This document shows, piece after piece, positions 25,484-38,443 of a stretch of 64,000 nt of DNA. The position numbers were made by a program, and so were the translations under genes. Every line of letters begins with the position of its first letter. The first letter of the stretch is position 1. A model generated the notes under the pieces. The model did not search any database and was not told the DNA's origin. It saw only the letters and a program-made list of their open reading frames with translations. The stretch covers positions 235,618,843-235,682,842 of the forward strand of contig CM068372.1 of the NCBI GenBank assembly GCA_034769895.1, read 5' to 3'. This DNA is from Magicicada septendecula (taxonomy: Eukaryota > Arthropoda > Insecta > Hemiptera > Cicadidae).

Positions 25484-26696
25484 AGTACTTAATTTTGATA
25501 AATAAAGTATCCTGATAAGAAGATCATAATAATCCACTGTAGAAACGTAGATGAAATATCTATAAATGAAGAGGCTAGTTGAACGGAGTGGGGGTAATTT
25601 TCTATAAATGAAAATTACATAGTTGAAGGAGGGGATAATTTTTTATATGTGTACTACGTTATCGGCAACAAAGAAGTAGTTTGTTGTTAAAACTCCTTCC
25701 CGGGCTTTTTGGCCGTAGTCCAATGTTTTCTGCAAAACCACAAGTTTCTGCATTGCTATCGACTGCCATCATCAGTGAAAATCGAATGTGATAATGTGAG
25801 GTAGTATACGTTAGTGACCACAGTACTGTGGTTAAGGCTAAAGCAATAAGTAGAAAGAAGTAGTTTCTATGGAAATATTACATTTTGAAAATTATTTTAA
25901 TATAAATCTTAGAACATGGAAGTCATGTATGGTTCTCCATACCGACATTTGTACTTTATTGTGCAAACAGCCTATATGTAGCAGGTAGAGGATCATGCCT
26001 TAAAATAAAAATTTTATCATGCTGACATGTTTTTAAAAATTTTTAATTAACATAACATGAAAAATTAAAAATGATTTTAATATCAAGTTTTAACTCACAA
26101 TTTTTATTATTTAAACTCATTTATCTTATTTTCTAATTAATGCTAGTAAAACATTTTAAAAATTTAATTCAATTTTAAAATCCACCAATATTACAAAAAC
26201 AATTTAAAAACCTTGTTGATTTAGTAGTGAAATTAAATGAAGTTTCTGGTACATAAACTTGTGGCCCCTAGAGAGTCGTTCTTATTCCAACATCACGTTA
26301 GATCATGTAGCACATTGTGGTAGTGTAGGCAACATAATTTTAAACATGAAATTTCTGTATTTGTTATTTGTATAATAAATGATACAAAGGAACTAGAACT
26401 AGTGTTAAGTTTTCTTAGGTGTCTAGTTTTTATATTTTTTGTTCAGTGCAATTGCAATTTTTGTACGTGCTACAAGGAAATCACAAAGATGAAGTGACTT
26501 TTACCTTATTTTTTTTTAACAAGAAGTGGAAGTGTAAAGTGGATTTGATCATGAAATGGTAGCCTTGATTCTTGTAATACTACATATATACTAAGTAATC
26601 AACATGGAGATGTAACACTGATATCACCGTGCTTTCCATGGTGCAATGAAAATTTTAATTTGCCTATAAAAAGTGAGTCAATTAAGCAAGTTATCA

Positions 26697-26945
<249 letters not shown>

Positions 26946-27007
26946 TTAGAAATCTTATATATTGTATGAAATCAAATGAAATCACAAAGGCATAAGATAA
27001 AATGTAT

Positions 27008-27679
27008 TATCTTGTTGTTGCATCCTCTTCGTTCACTTTATTAATTTAATAATATATATAAACTTTCACTAATGAACTTACTGTTGTCACTTCCCAAACG
27101 TTTCGAGATGTTGTTTCTCTTCTTCAGTGGGTGTATACTGATTGTCGATTACAGAATAACCGTTACGGAAAAATGGTGTGTGGTGGGGGTTGATGGTGGG
27201 GAAGGGATTGGCGCTGAGGTTCGAATTGTGTGTGTGGATCAGTGTATCGAATAGTGTATGTGATTTATAATGTATTTGTTCATTTAATATGTTGTTTGGT
27301 TGTTATGTAGACACAGTTACACAAACATAGAACACAACATGGAAATATTACACTACTTACCTAAAAGTAGAAAACTAAACACAGCTGAACAATTTGAAAT
27401 ATACAGATATCACACACTACAACCAAACAACATATTAAATGAACAAATACATTATAAATCACATACACTATTCGATACACTGATCCACACACACAATTCG
27501 AACCTCAGCGCCAATCCCTTCCCACCATCAACCCCCACCACACACACCATTTTTCCGTAACGGTTATTCTGTAATCGACAATCAGTATACACCCACTGAA
27601 GAAGAGAAACAACATCTCGAAACGTTTGGGAAGTGACAACAGTAAGTTCATTAGTGTAAGTTTATATATATATTATTAA
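27008..27679 (+). mobile_element. Short Penelope-like insertion, self-complementary, 11-bp target duplication
   Basis: ATAAAATGTAT at 26997-27007 and 27680-27690 flanks the insertion. Inside, arms of about 248 bp (27052-27300 and 27418-27665) are near-exact reverse complements around a spacer of about 118 bp. The plus strand of spacer plus right arm encodes the C-terminal tail of a Penelope-like protein (AEQFEIYRYH, IHYKSHTLFDT), then a 3' non-coding end with a hammerhead-like fold at 27592-27630. So it is a 3' fragment with its own 3' end attached in inverse orientation. Confidence 0.85.
27592..27630 (+). ncRNA. Hammerhead-like motif, second Penelope family
   Basis: Stem I CCCA pairs with TGGG, stem II GAGA with TCTC, and stem III is the palindrome ACGT. 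The core boxes CTGAAGA and GAA and cleavage-site T (27626) are in the expected order, with one extra A before stem II. A reverse-complement copy lies on the minus strand in the left arm near 27100. Confidence 0.5.
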
Positions 27680-28895
27680 ATAAAATGTATGTTCCAAATG
27701 ACTGTAAGTTTTTTAATGAATACAATTCATATAACTAATTAAATTGGGAAAAAGTTGTACAAACATGTCTTAGCAATAATTTGTTATATTTTACTTCCTG
27801 CTTGCATAAGTAAACAAAAATTAGCATTGCATACAAGTTTATCATTTAATCAAACACAGTCTATTCAGAAACTGAAGCCGCACAGTAGAATTTTCATTAT
27901 GACACAGATTTATCTCTCTAATGGAACATATTTGACTTACATGTTAGCAAGTACAACTTTAGTACAAACAATATTGGCTATAATGAAAAAACATGATGCA
28001 GGAACTAGACACTCTGCATGATAACCAATGTCAGTTTTAATACCTAAATATATCTGACAGATTGCTTTTTTTAGCAAATATTACATATAAATTTTAAATA
28101 TCAATTCAAAGAAAGTTTAGATATATAATTTGTTAGAAAAACTGTAGTGCTGCCTACTTGCACTAACAAAATTGTCCTATTAGGAAACTGACAACCATTT
28201 CTGCTCTATGTGGGGGTACAACGGTACTTCAAAGTTACTACTACTTAACAGCAATCTGGCGGTTTTATTCAAAAGCACAACTGATTGTAGTGTTATAGTG
28301 TTTTCACAGTGTCAAAAAGTCACACAATCCAAATTTCAATATGCTGTAGGAATGAAAGTTACATTTTTAAATATTTTGGGACAGTACTAATTTTGATAAC
28401 AGTGGTAGACCATGCCGTTAGTCAATAATGGGCCTACCATCTGCAATTCTGTTTAGTCTAAGCAGGATGCCTTCCACACAGGAGCAGTATCTTTGTTCAT
28501 GAAAGTTACTTCAAATTCCAAGCATACATAAAATATAAAGACTATGTAGTTGCTTTTCCAGATATTAAAGTGACAAAGAAATTCACTATATGTCTTTCAG
28601 TAACTCCTTTTTTTATGGGCCAAGTTGTGGGGACTATCTGTGACACATGTCTCTGTTATCCATAAAAATCTCTTCAAAAGTCAGAGTCGACCACCTCATG
28701 GGAATGTTTGTAAGCCATAAAATTAATACAGCTACAACCATACATTAAGATTTTCGAGATAGTTGAAAGGTTATCTAAGCAGACACAGAAAAATATCTGA
28801 AATGTGTAAAAGTATATAAGATAAGAAAATGAAAAAGGAGAAACTGTTAAAATTGCACAGGCAGGCAGTAACAGTATGTAGATAACAGAAAGAAA

Positions 28896-28993
28896 ATTAT
28901 AATAGACGACCTAAAACACAACAAAAGAAAGGAAATAAATGAATTCAGTTGAGAAAACTGAGAATACTTGTGTTTTAGGTCCTCTATTATAAT
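28896..28993. repeat. Small hairpin with 25-nt arms
   Basis: ATTATAATAGACGACCTAAA and TTTAGGTCCTCTATTATAAT lie at the two ends, one mismatch over 25 nt, with a 48-nt loop. It resembles a minimal MITE, but no target duplication is evident. Confidence 0.7.
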
Positions 28994-29443
28994 ATTCTTA
29001 TAATATTTAATAAATATTTAATATAACACATTATTAAGGACAGAATTAAAAAGAAATTTATATTAAATGAACTATTAATTACAAATAAATTAGGCAAACT
29101 GACAAGTTCAAGTGGTACATTTCTGAAAGACTTACGTTTAGTGAAGAAAGAATAAAAGAGGAACTAACCAAACAAGATTTGTTGCATTATCACAATTTTC
29201 TGGGCCGTTAGGCCATGGTCTAGGTTGTTCATGATAATCACCAGACATTTCATCCATACCAATCATGGATATCTTCAGTGGTACAGGAACACAGATCATA
29301 ACACCCACAAACAAATATGAACACAATTGTATAGGAACACAGATTACAACCACCCATGAACACATACAAAAAAAGAATGTTCTGTCCTCTTGAAGCACTT
29401 ATACTTATACACTTTTTTCATGGTGCTGGTTGGTCATATTTGG

Positions 29444-29930
29444 CTAATCACATATCTCTCCTTTTTTGACTGGCTCACTTATTTCACCATACTTCAATGC
29501 TAGTATCCAGTATTTATTGAGTGCTAGAGACTCCTCTTTCTTATTCATGCTGCAGTCACCTTGCTTATATATTTCAATTATCTCCCTCTGCAACCGAGCA
29601 AAGTACTGCCGAGTCGAGGAAAGGACCTGAGTCTCTCCAAACAAAATTGTATGGTCGTCATTAGAAAGCAAATGTTCCACTATAGCAGACTTCTGTGTTT
29701 GGTGGTGCCGATATATACTTTTCTGCAAGAAAACGGGACGGAACCTGCATGAGGAAAGTGAATCCCTGGTGCCCTTCACTGATCACAGGCATTGTTGCAT
29801 CTTCTGTGTCAGCAGAAAAGTAGTACATATCTCACGTTGCTCGAGCAACTTGCCAATGTGGTCCGTTACACTCCTCACATAGGGTAAGAACGTTACACTC
29901 CTGACAAAGCTTATGTTCATTTATCAAGAC
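29444..29930 (-). pseudogene. Penelope-like GIY-YIG region fragment of a second family
   Basis: The minus-strand reading from about 29900 gives PYVRSVTDHIGKLL, SVKGTRDSLSS, then KSAIVEHLLSNDDHTILF and QREIIEIYKQGD. This is the order seen at the C-terminus of Penelope-like proteins that carry a GIY-YIG nuclease, although the GIY-YIG core itself is damaged. It is unlike the element at 30953-34316, so it belongs to another family. Confidence 0.7.
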
Positions 29931-30940
29931 TTGTTGCATTTTTCACATGTCCCTCAAAACAAATAGTCTAATTTTTTAATAGTCTTTTGCATACTAGCAA
30001 GCATAATTTTTCTATTTCATTGTGGGTATAAATCCAGGCTCTACTTATTATACATAGTTATGTTTTTAAAACTAATACAGCCAAGGAACTAGCTCCAGTG
30101 CTTGCATACAGTGGCAGTAGAAGATTCATATATGAGTATTAGAAAACTTGTCATTGTTTTACTGTCTCTATTGCAGATTATGTCTACCACTGAAGCTCAT
30201 TATCAAACATAACATAATTTTTATATTTAACATAACAAATAATATTTATTTACGTCAGATACAACAAAAATCTGTCCAGTTAAAAATGAAATTGTTTATG
30301 TAGTTATCTGTAGTTATCTTACTAATCATATCTTGCACAAACTGATAGCAATAAGACGGAGCAGTGACAAACAGAACTCTGTCCTCTGTCCTCTGACAAT
30401 ACAACCTTCTGGATGTGACAGTAATTTACATCTAGCTGTTATGTTTGGACAGCACATAACAATGAGAACAGGTTAATGAACAGAACCAATGATGTTCAGT
30501 GTAGTATGTCAGCATATGAGATATATGGTTGAGCCATATGTACACTTACATAGTCACTTACATAGTAAAATCACTTCACACATTTTTGCAAGTAAATACC
30601 TTTGTTATTTACAACAAGCAAGAACAAGTGATATTCTTATAGACATTTTATTTTGAATTATATATATACTATTTCACGTACACTAAAAACATCAATACTT
30701 TTTCTCAACAACACTCACAAGTCTAGATATAAAAAAATTAATGTTTGTTGACTCATACGTGATTAGCAAAACTTTTTCTTATAAAACTGCATGAATTTTG
30801 CCAAAGTTCATACACATGTATAGAAAAAAAAACATGTAAAGAAATGTAAGCTGTTCAATGTAACAACAGACACAGTATGAATGAACCAATCTTGATTTCC
30901 TCCTTTCTGATGACGATAAATGATGGTACCAGTTATGAGC
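29931..30940. other. Intron 2 stretch with nothing recognised
   Basis: No exon, repeat or element that I can support. Confidence 0.5.
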
Positions 30941-31342
30941 AGCTTCATATTAATTTTAAAATAGGTTAGATACCTGATATTCCTTCATGCAACTTACTTT
31001 GGTCGCTATGCATGATGCGTTTCAGGATCAAGGTCCCATCTTCAGGTGCTCACTCGGGTTGAGCTCATCAGTTCATAAAAACACACACATAAAACATAAA
31101 AAACACTGAATTCAAACACTCATACTGCGCGAGAGGGGACGATGCGCATCGTCGAGAAAGTAAACATGCACTGGCCATATAAAGTCCAATGCAGAGATAA
31201 GTTGGTCGTATTCCTCATGTCTGTGCCAGTTTTTGTATCACAGTATCGAAGGGCACATTGAATTTGAACGACACCATATCGTTCAACAGGCACTCTTTCT
31301 GTGACATGGCCGCTTTATATATCTCATACTCTTCTAATGCAT

Positions 31343-33600
31343 TCATATATCGGCCCTTCTTACAAAAGTTATGGGTTTAAGATTAACAGAGAAGTTAGTG
31401 TAACTGTGATCACAATCAATCAGGTGTTGCGCGTAAATTGATTTACTGTTTATCACATTCTTCATGGGCAGGTGTTCCTTGAACCTCTCTTCAAAACGTC
31501 TCGCGGTCTGGCTGATGTAAAACATGTCGCAATCATCACACACAATTTTGTAAACGCCAGAGCGTGTCTCTACGCTTCTGTGTATCTTGGGGCGCAGTGC
31601 ATTTTCAATGTTATTTTTTGTCCTAAAGATAACTGCGATATTGTATTTCTTAAATTGTTTTTTTATAATGCTAGGCAACAAAGGTGTGTACTCTACCGAT
31701 ATATATCTGTCAGTATTATGCACCGCACTGTTCGGAATTTGAGTTTTGTTCTTGCGCCTGGAGATAAGTTTATCTATTATACTAGCGTTATAACCGTTGG
31801 ATATGGCGATGTGTTTTAAAGTGTTTACTTCGTCAATGAAGCAATCTAAGGGTACGTATGCCGCCATTTTCTGGGACCACGGGTGATACGAATGAGCGTG
31901 TATTGTGGTGTCAGTGGTAGTGGGTTTTCTGTAAATTTTAAATTTGAAAGTGTCCTGAGATTTAATTATGGTCAGGTCAAGAAAGTTCAGTTGGTTATTC
32001 TCCTCTGTTTCAAGTGTAAATTGTATGTGTTTGTTAACACTGTTCAAGTAGTTTTTCAGAAGCTCAATTTGTCTTAATGTGCCATCAAAGACGATAAATG
32101 TGTCATCGACATACCTGTAATAGGACACGATGTTTTTACGGTATTTATTATTACTAGAAAATAAATATTCACTTTCGAAAAAATTAAGATAAAGGTCAGA
32201 AAGCATCCTGCTTAAAGGAGATCCCATGCTCAGGCCTTCCTTTTGGTTGTAGTATGTATCGTTGAAAGTGAAATAATTTTGGCACAATATTTCTTTAAGC
32301 AACATAATTAGCTCATTTACAGCCTGTGGGCTTAATGTGGCGTTGGCCATTAAGTTTGTTTTTAATATTTCAACAGTCTCATTAACGGGTACATTTGTAT
32401 ACGGACTTACTATATCGAAGGAGGCTATCTTGTAATGTGGTTTCAACTTAACGTCTTTAATTTTACTTACGAAGTCAGAACTATTTATAACGCTATGATT
32501 ATTATGAAGTGTTGTATTATTTTTAATAATTTTCTGTAGTATTTTTGTGGCTCTGTAGCATGGCGCCGTTGTAAAGTTAACCAATGGCCTAATGGGAATG
32601 TCATTTTTATGGATTTTTGGTAAGCCCGTAAGCAGCGGGGCTTGTGGATGTATCGGCTTCAAATACCGGCGTGTGCACTCATAAAAAAGATTGGTACATT
32701 TATTAACAACAGTGTTCAGGTCTTTAATGTAACTCTTAGTAGGGTCGTCAGTCAATATATCAATGTTATTGTTGGTTATGAAGTCCTGTACTTTGTTCAC
32801 ATATACATGTTTGTGTAGCAAGACGGCAGTATTACCCTTATCGGCCTTCAGTAATATAATATTATTGTCAATTAACTTCTTACGTAAGTTACTAATTACT
32901 ACGCGGTCATTACGATATTTCCGTTCGAGATGTTGTGTCTGTGTATTCATATTTAATAGCCTATTAAGTTTATTGTTTATCATTACTCTGGCTTCATTTT
33001 GCGTATTATCACTGGGTAAAGATTTAATGGCTGCTTCAGCGTTATGACTTCATGTACTAAATGATTCGTACTAAGTGCGGGTAGATTATATTTCAGTCCT
33101 TTATTCAGTAAATTTTCCTCGTCATCTGTTACGTTCATATCGGTTAAATTCTCTACCCGCTTATAAAATTTGTGTTTACATACTATATCGACTGTGGTAC
33201 ATTGTTTGTGTTGTAGAGAGCAAAGTTTCTTGTTGTGTGTAACGAATATTTTATATCTGATGCATTGTATTTGTTGTTCAACCTTATCGAGTACACTATT
33301 ACAGATAGCAGGATGTAATGCATCGAGTAGTTCCAGGTGTATTCTGTATAATTCTGAGTTGAGACGGATCTTTTTAACATATAGATGGTCAATTTCTTTC
33401 TTAATCCAAATTCTCTCTGCTGAACTTTAGCTATCTGTGCGGCTCTAGATTTGTTATTAATGTTAATAACGGCATATCTTGGTATGAGATTTAAGTGTAA
33501 ACATTCTTATTGAATTCAATGTTAGAAGAGGCCTTGATTAATTTGACCTTGGTGTTTTTGTATTTGTAGACCAGAAGTGCCGGATAGGCTTCACTATTCA
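31343..33600 (-). pseudogene. Penelope-like RT / GIY-YIG endonuclease protein
   Basis: The long open part is 32983 to 31343 (546 codons). It has reverse transcriptase motifs LTGLPKIHKND, SFDIVSPYTNVP, GLSMGSPLSRMLSDLYLN and the catalytic YRYVDDTF, then FLDLTI. The C-terminal nuclease follows, SGVYKIVCDDCDMFYISQTA, where the usual G-(I/V)-Y and Y-I-G pair reads GVY...YIS, so the second Gly is lost, then RRFEERFKEH. Upstream, 33600-33000 encodes the N-terminal domain in shifting frames, for example a block resembling NLTDMNVTDDEENLLNKGL. Frameshifts there make this copy dead, although the RT core is intact. Confidence 0.9.
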
Positions 33601-33726
33601 TTGTGTGTATAGTCACCAAGTTGCAATGGTTAATTTAAAAATAGGTTAGTTACCTGATATTCCTTCATGCAACTTACTTTGGTCGCTATGCACGACGCTT
33701 TTCAGGATCAAGGTCCCATCTTCAGC

Positions 33727-34020
33727 GCGTTTACAAAATTGTGTGTGATGATTGTGACATGTTTTACATCGGCCAGACCGGGAGATGTTTTGAAGAGATG
33801 TTCAAGGAACACCTGTCCATGAAGAATGTGATCACAGTTACACTAACTTCTCTGTTAATCTTAAACCCATACACTTTTGTAAGAAGGGCCGATATATGAA
33901 TGCATTAGAAGAGTATGAGATATATAAAGCGGCCAAGTCACAGAAAGAGTGCCTGTTGAATGATATGGTGTCGTTCAAATCCAATGTGCCCTTCGACACT
34001 GTGATACAAAAACTGGCACA
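33727..34020 (+). pseudogene. Inverted 5'-truncated copy of the Penelope nuclease C-terminus
   Basis: Plus-strand frames give VYKIVCDDCDMFYIGQTGRC, which keeps the YIG form lost in the main copy, then FKEHLSMKNVI, a deletion of about 40 bp relative to the main copy, and the C-terminal piece RADI/YMNALEEYEIYKAAKS. It ends near a stop at about 34025. Confidence 0.8.
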
Positions 34021-34182
34021 GACATGAGGAGTATGACCAACTTATCTCTGCATTGGACTTTATACGGCCAGTGCACGATTACTTTCTCCACGATACGCAT
34101 CGTCCCCTATAAGTGTTTGAATTCAGTGTTTTTTATGTTTTATGTGTGTGTTTTTATGAAATGACAAGCTCGACCCGAGTGA

Positions 34183-34222
34183 GCACCTGAAGATGGGACC
34201 TTGATCCTGAAACGCGTCGTGC
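34183..34222 (+). ncRNA. Hammerhead-like motif, Penelope terminal repeat
   Basis: In order: stem I GCAC, core CTGAAGA, one extra T, stem II GGGA...TCCT, core GAA, stem III as palindrome ACGCGT, cleavage-site C at 34218, then stem I GTGC. All stems pair. The extra base between core and stem II departs from the CUGANGA consensus. Mirror copies lie on the minus strand near 31007-31047 and 33687-33726. Confidence 0.5.
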
Positions 34223-34400
34223 ATAGCGACCAAAGTAAGTTGCATGAAGGAATATCAGGTAGCTAACCTATTTTAAAATTAACCATTGCAACTTGCTGAC
34301 CATACACACAATGAATAGCTTCATATTATCGAGCAGAGTAATGGCAGGTTTAATTCTGCATTATCCAAAATTGTTGTGTTTGCTGGTTAATTTACAAATA

Positions 34401-36700
34401 CAGTGGAACTTGGTTATAACGTCATTGAAGGGCCAAAAAAATAATGACGTTATGTCCGAGTGACGTTATAAAAGACCCTTTTTAATCACTAGTAAGGAAG
34501 GAGAAATAAAAAAAAAGATCTTTGCATTATTAACATTATTCATGATATTTATTCTAAAGTTTACAAACTGCATTTCATTTATACAAACAGCATGAAGAAT
34601 ATTTTAAAAGATCAAAAAGAAAGTACATGTAACTTACATTTAGGCTTACTGTCGAAAGTAATCCGTAATTTTCTTTTGAACGCTCCTTTCTGAAAAATAA
34701 ATTCTTTCTGTTGTGCTGTGGAGATGCTGCGCTGCATTGAACGTGTCGTCAGACGTCTCTCTAAAGAAGTAAAATCGTGAAAGAGTTTCGGCGGCTCTCA
34801 TTGCTTCCTGTGCTGTCGGACAAACGATGTTGGCATCCTCCTCTTGCTCAGCATCTTCTTCAACACTATCTTCTGCTTCTATGTTTTTTACTTCCGCGAT
34901 AATTTCTGCGTCACTCAACACTTGGAATGTTTCTACTTGGTCATCCACTGATGCATAAGAATCAAGTTCATTTCCAAATTCATTTATGTCGAATTTCTTA
35001 ATCCACTCCGAGAGCGGCAAGTCGTCATCTTCGTCATCATCGGATAAATTTTCATGTACGAGTTGTGCTTTACTAAAGCATTTTGCTATCGTCTTCTGTG
35101 TTACACTCTTCCAAGAGTCGTCTACGAATTGTATTGCATCTAAGAGTGAAATTGTGGCAGGTTGCACTGTGTCCATACAGAAAATAATTTTTTTTTAAGT
35201 TTTTTGCGGTAGTGACACTTTAGGCTTCTAATGACGCCTTGGTCCATAGGTTGCAGGACACTCGTACAGTTGGCCGGTAAGAAGACCAGATTAATGTTTG
35301 TCAAATTTAACTTTGGATGGGCTGCACAGTTGTCAACTAGAAGTAGAATTTTTCTGTTTTTCGATGACAGTTCTTTATCCCACTTTCTTAGTTCATCTTC
35401 AAAAATACTAGAAGTCATCCACACTTTTTTGTTGGCAGTGTAACTTACAGGAAGTTTTTTGATGTTTTTAAAACATCTAGGATGCAAACTTTTCCCGATA
35501 ACTAAAAGTTTCCTTTTTTCGTTTCCCGTCATGTTCGCACAAACAAAAACTGTAACTCTTTGTTTAGAGAGCTTCCCACCAACGCACTTTTCATTTTTAA
35601 ATTTGAAAGTCTTATCTAGAGTTAATTTATAAAATATTCCGGCTTCATCTCCATTAAAGATGTCTTCATCTTTATATGATTGTCTAATTTCTGGCCAAGT
35701 GTTACGCACCCAATCGCCTGTAACGTTCAAATCTACGCATTTTGCCTCACCACAAATTTTTGCAAAGGAAATCGAGTGTTGGGCCTTAAATCGATCTAGC
35801 CATCCGTTGGAGCACATAAAATCAATACCAAACAATTTTCCGAATTCTGTAGCTTTCTCTTTCAGAATTGGTCCACTCACAGGAATATCTGAACATCGAC
35901 ACTGTTTGAAACATTTCAATAATGCTGCATCCACATCACCATGTTCGCATTTTCTAATTTTTTTAGTTTTTTCTCCATCTTCCTCAAATTTTTTTAAAAT
36001 TTTGTCCTTGTTTTTTAAAATTGAACCTACAGTAGAATTCACTAAACCAAACTCACGGCATACATCAGCTATTTTACGTCCGCTTTCATAAGATCTAATT
36101 ACACGTACTTTCTCTTGAATAGACAGAACCTTTCTTTTTGTACTAGAACTTGCCATGATTACTGTATAAAAATGTAGACCTACGTATAAAATTCTATAAA
36201 CAGTGGCTACCGAAACTTAAGTTATAAAACACACAAAAGAAACTGTCACAGTACGAGCAGATACAGAAACAATAACAACCAAAAACAGAGACGAGACTAC
36301 GTGTAAACAATACTGTACAGTAAATACTGTAACAGCGTGGCGTGAACAATAGCCTCGAGACGCGCAGTGCTACTGACCGGGTGAGAGTGGTGGGGAGACA
36401 TGTCAGTCGCCAGACACTGGCTGGCGCCGGCGGTCCTGTTACAGTGCTTATCGCTTGCATACAATGTATGTCTGTAGCCATGGGCATAGCGCGCGCGCGC
36501 ACATATATACGTTTATATGAAATTTAGAGTAAAATATCTGAGGAATTTTTGACGCTATAACAGAGTAGTATAATATTTAGTGATGTTAAAACCGGGAATT
36601 TTTATAATGTTAAAAATATCAGTTTGACCGGACTTATGACAAAATAACACTACACCGAGTTGACGTAACAGCCGAGGCCGTAATCACCAAGTTCCACTGT
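34401..36700 (-). mobile_element. pogo/Tigger element, 2.3 kb, nearly intact
   Basis: The ends are CAGTGGAACTTGGT at 34401 and its complement ending at 36700, each next to TA (34399-34400 and 36701-36702). It carries a single transposase gene on the minus strand and sits in JNK intron 2 in the same orientation as JNK. Confidence 0.96.
34646..36156 (-). pseudogene. Tigger transposase, one frameshift in a poly-A run
   Basis: A DDE transposase related to CENP-B and jerky. It starts MASSSTKRKVLSIQEKVRVI at 36156, with a CENP-B N-terminal helix-turn-helix (residues about 5-60), a second HTH (CENP-B/Tc5 type, about 75-140, with NGWLDRFKAQHSISF), then the catalytic blocks NGDEAGIFY, LLLVDNCAAHP and LQPMDQGVI. 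The frame breaks at the T-run around 35187-35198 (A-run in the gene). The next frame continues from about 35176 with LLDAIQFVDDSW to KKITDYFRQ, the normal C-terminus. One base in a homopolymer is the only visible damage, so a sequencing or assembly error is possible. Confidence 0.93.
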
Positions 36701-37259
36701 ATATAATTTTACAAAACCTATTTTGTTTCTTATTTAATTATCTTAAAAATTCCCTAGTTAAAAATTAATTTCATGTGTTCAGTAACTTCTTTCTAGTAAT
36801 GAACTTCGTGCTAATTTGCTAGAGTAAAAATCATATGTTTGTGAGGCTGGTTAAGTTTGACTCCTGTGTACAGAGCTGCTAAAAATTACTGACCAATGAG
36901 TTACACGCTATTATACAACATGTATGCCATCACTGAAATGTTTGAAAGTCGTAGACAAATTGCAAGCCAGTGCCACCACTGTTGCCTAGTCAGATTTTTC
37001 TAGTGTATATCCATCACGTTTATTTGTATCAACAAATAGTTCTTTTTTTCGCTTGTAGTTTACACTTTTTAGTAACTACTAAACTGACTCTAATCATTGT
37101 TAATTTATTGTACTTTTGTGTATCTTTATGGTCTGTACTTTTATTTGTATAGTTACTAAATTTTTTGTGTAATTAGTATGTAGATTATAATGAATGTTAT
37201 GAGTGAGGAATGTTGTAAATATAAACATAAGTCAGCCTGGACACTCAACACCTGTTAAA

Positions 37260-38330
37260 AAAAGCCCTGACATTCAAAAACAGAATAAGAGAATAATTTA
37301 TAACATTTACAGTAATTAAAAAAAAATTAAGGTCTCGAGCAACATTAGTGAAGTGAGGCTTGTGGTTATGGTAGAACAGCGGCACAAAAGACATGTGAAG
37401 AAGCAAAAACATGTAAATATTTCCATTCCAGGTTAATGACAGACGAATACATCTGCTTGAAAGATCTGATATAGCTCATCCAAGACTATCATTTTTATGT
37501 AAAATGTACAGAACTAAAAATGAGAATGATGAGACAGCAATTTTTTACTTGGATGAAAGTTGGATTTCTTAAAAATCATTCTCCCAATTCCATTTATCAT
37601 CATTCTGGAATGGTAGGAAATTTAAAGGTGCTACTGAAATATAGTTCAGTAGGAAGAAAAATAGTTATGTTGCATGGTAGATCCAAGAAGACGGGGTTTT
37701 TGAATGGGAGTAAGTTGATTTTTGTGTGTGATTCAGCTTTGTCTTCTTCTGAGATGAATGTAAGTGTTTTTAAAGAGCAATTTATAAACCAGTTACTTAA
37801 TATAGTAGAAGAATCTTCTATTATAATCTGGACAATGCTAGCTATCATTTAGTTTAAATAAATAAACCTCCAACTGTGTGTTCTCTAGAAAAATCAAAAC
37901 TGAAAACTGGTTATACCCAAAAAACATTCTGTTTTTGCAGTGTGAGACCAGAGTTGAACTTATAGTGGAAGTGAAACAACATAGTGGTCCAAGAGAGGGA
38001 CACAAGATAATTTGTTTACCTCCCTACCACTGCCAGACAAACCCATTGAATTAATATGGGTATAAATAAAACTACAAGTTGCCAATCAAAACAAAGCTTT
38101 TAAAATAAAAGTTGCCCTTCATTTGGCAAATCAGGCTTTAGATGTCATAACTGCAAAGGCTGGGAAACATGTTCATCATGCTGAGAAATAATGCTGGACG
38201 ACTTTAATAGACAAGTGCTAAGGATTAAGTAACTGAAGACTTCATAATAAATTTATCTGAAAACAGTGACTATAATGATTGTGATACAAATGTTGGTGAT
38301 GAATAATATTTAAGTGACATCATAACGTTA
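37260..38330 (+). pseudogene. Decayed DDE_3-type transposase-like gene
   Basis: Plus-strand frames show NDETAIFYLDESW (first Asp), WTMLAII overlapping a second frame with LDNASYHLV (second Asp), INKPPTVCSLEKSKL, then LPPYHCQTNP followed, after a one-base shift, by IELIW (Glu). The order D-D-E and the phrase N-K-P-P-T match a transposase-derived family common in insect genomes, distantly related to IS630/Tc1. The terminal repeats were not found. Confidence 0.55.
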
Positions 38331-38412
38331 TATTTGTTGATTATTTTTTCAAAGAATGGACATCTTACCTTATACGCATAATTGGTAAGTAAAATAAAAG
38401 TGATCTAAATTG

Positions 38413-38443
<31 letters not shown>

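Larger units (their letters stand above)
30953..34316 (-). mobile_element. Penelope-like retroelement with inverted partial copy, 12-bp target duplication
   Basis: AGCTTCATATTA at 30941-30952 and 34317-34328 flanks the insertion. The minus strand carries a long copy: terminal repeat at about 33594-33726, coding region about 33590 to 31340, and the matching 3' terminal repeat at about 30953-31090. Joined head to head at 33726/33727 is a second, 5'-truncated copy in plus orientation (33727-34316) that begins in the nuclease domain and ends with its own terminal repeat. This arrangement, with long target duplications and inverted partial copies, is a hallmark of Penelope-like elements. Confidence 0.93.

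Noticed and set aside
31472..33430. Several plus-strand ORFs of 64-115 codons
   Set aside because: Antisense shadows of the Penelope-like reverse transcriptase gene.
35660..36091. 143-codon plus-strand ORF
   Set aside because: Antisense shadow of the Tigger transposase.
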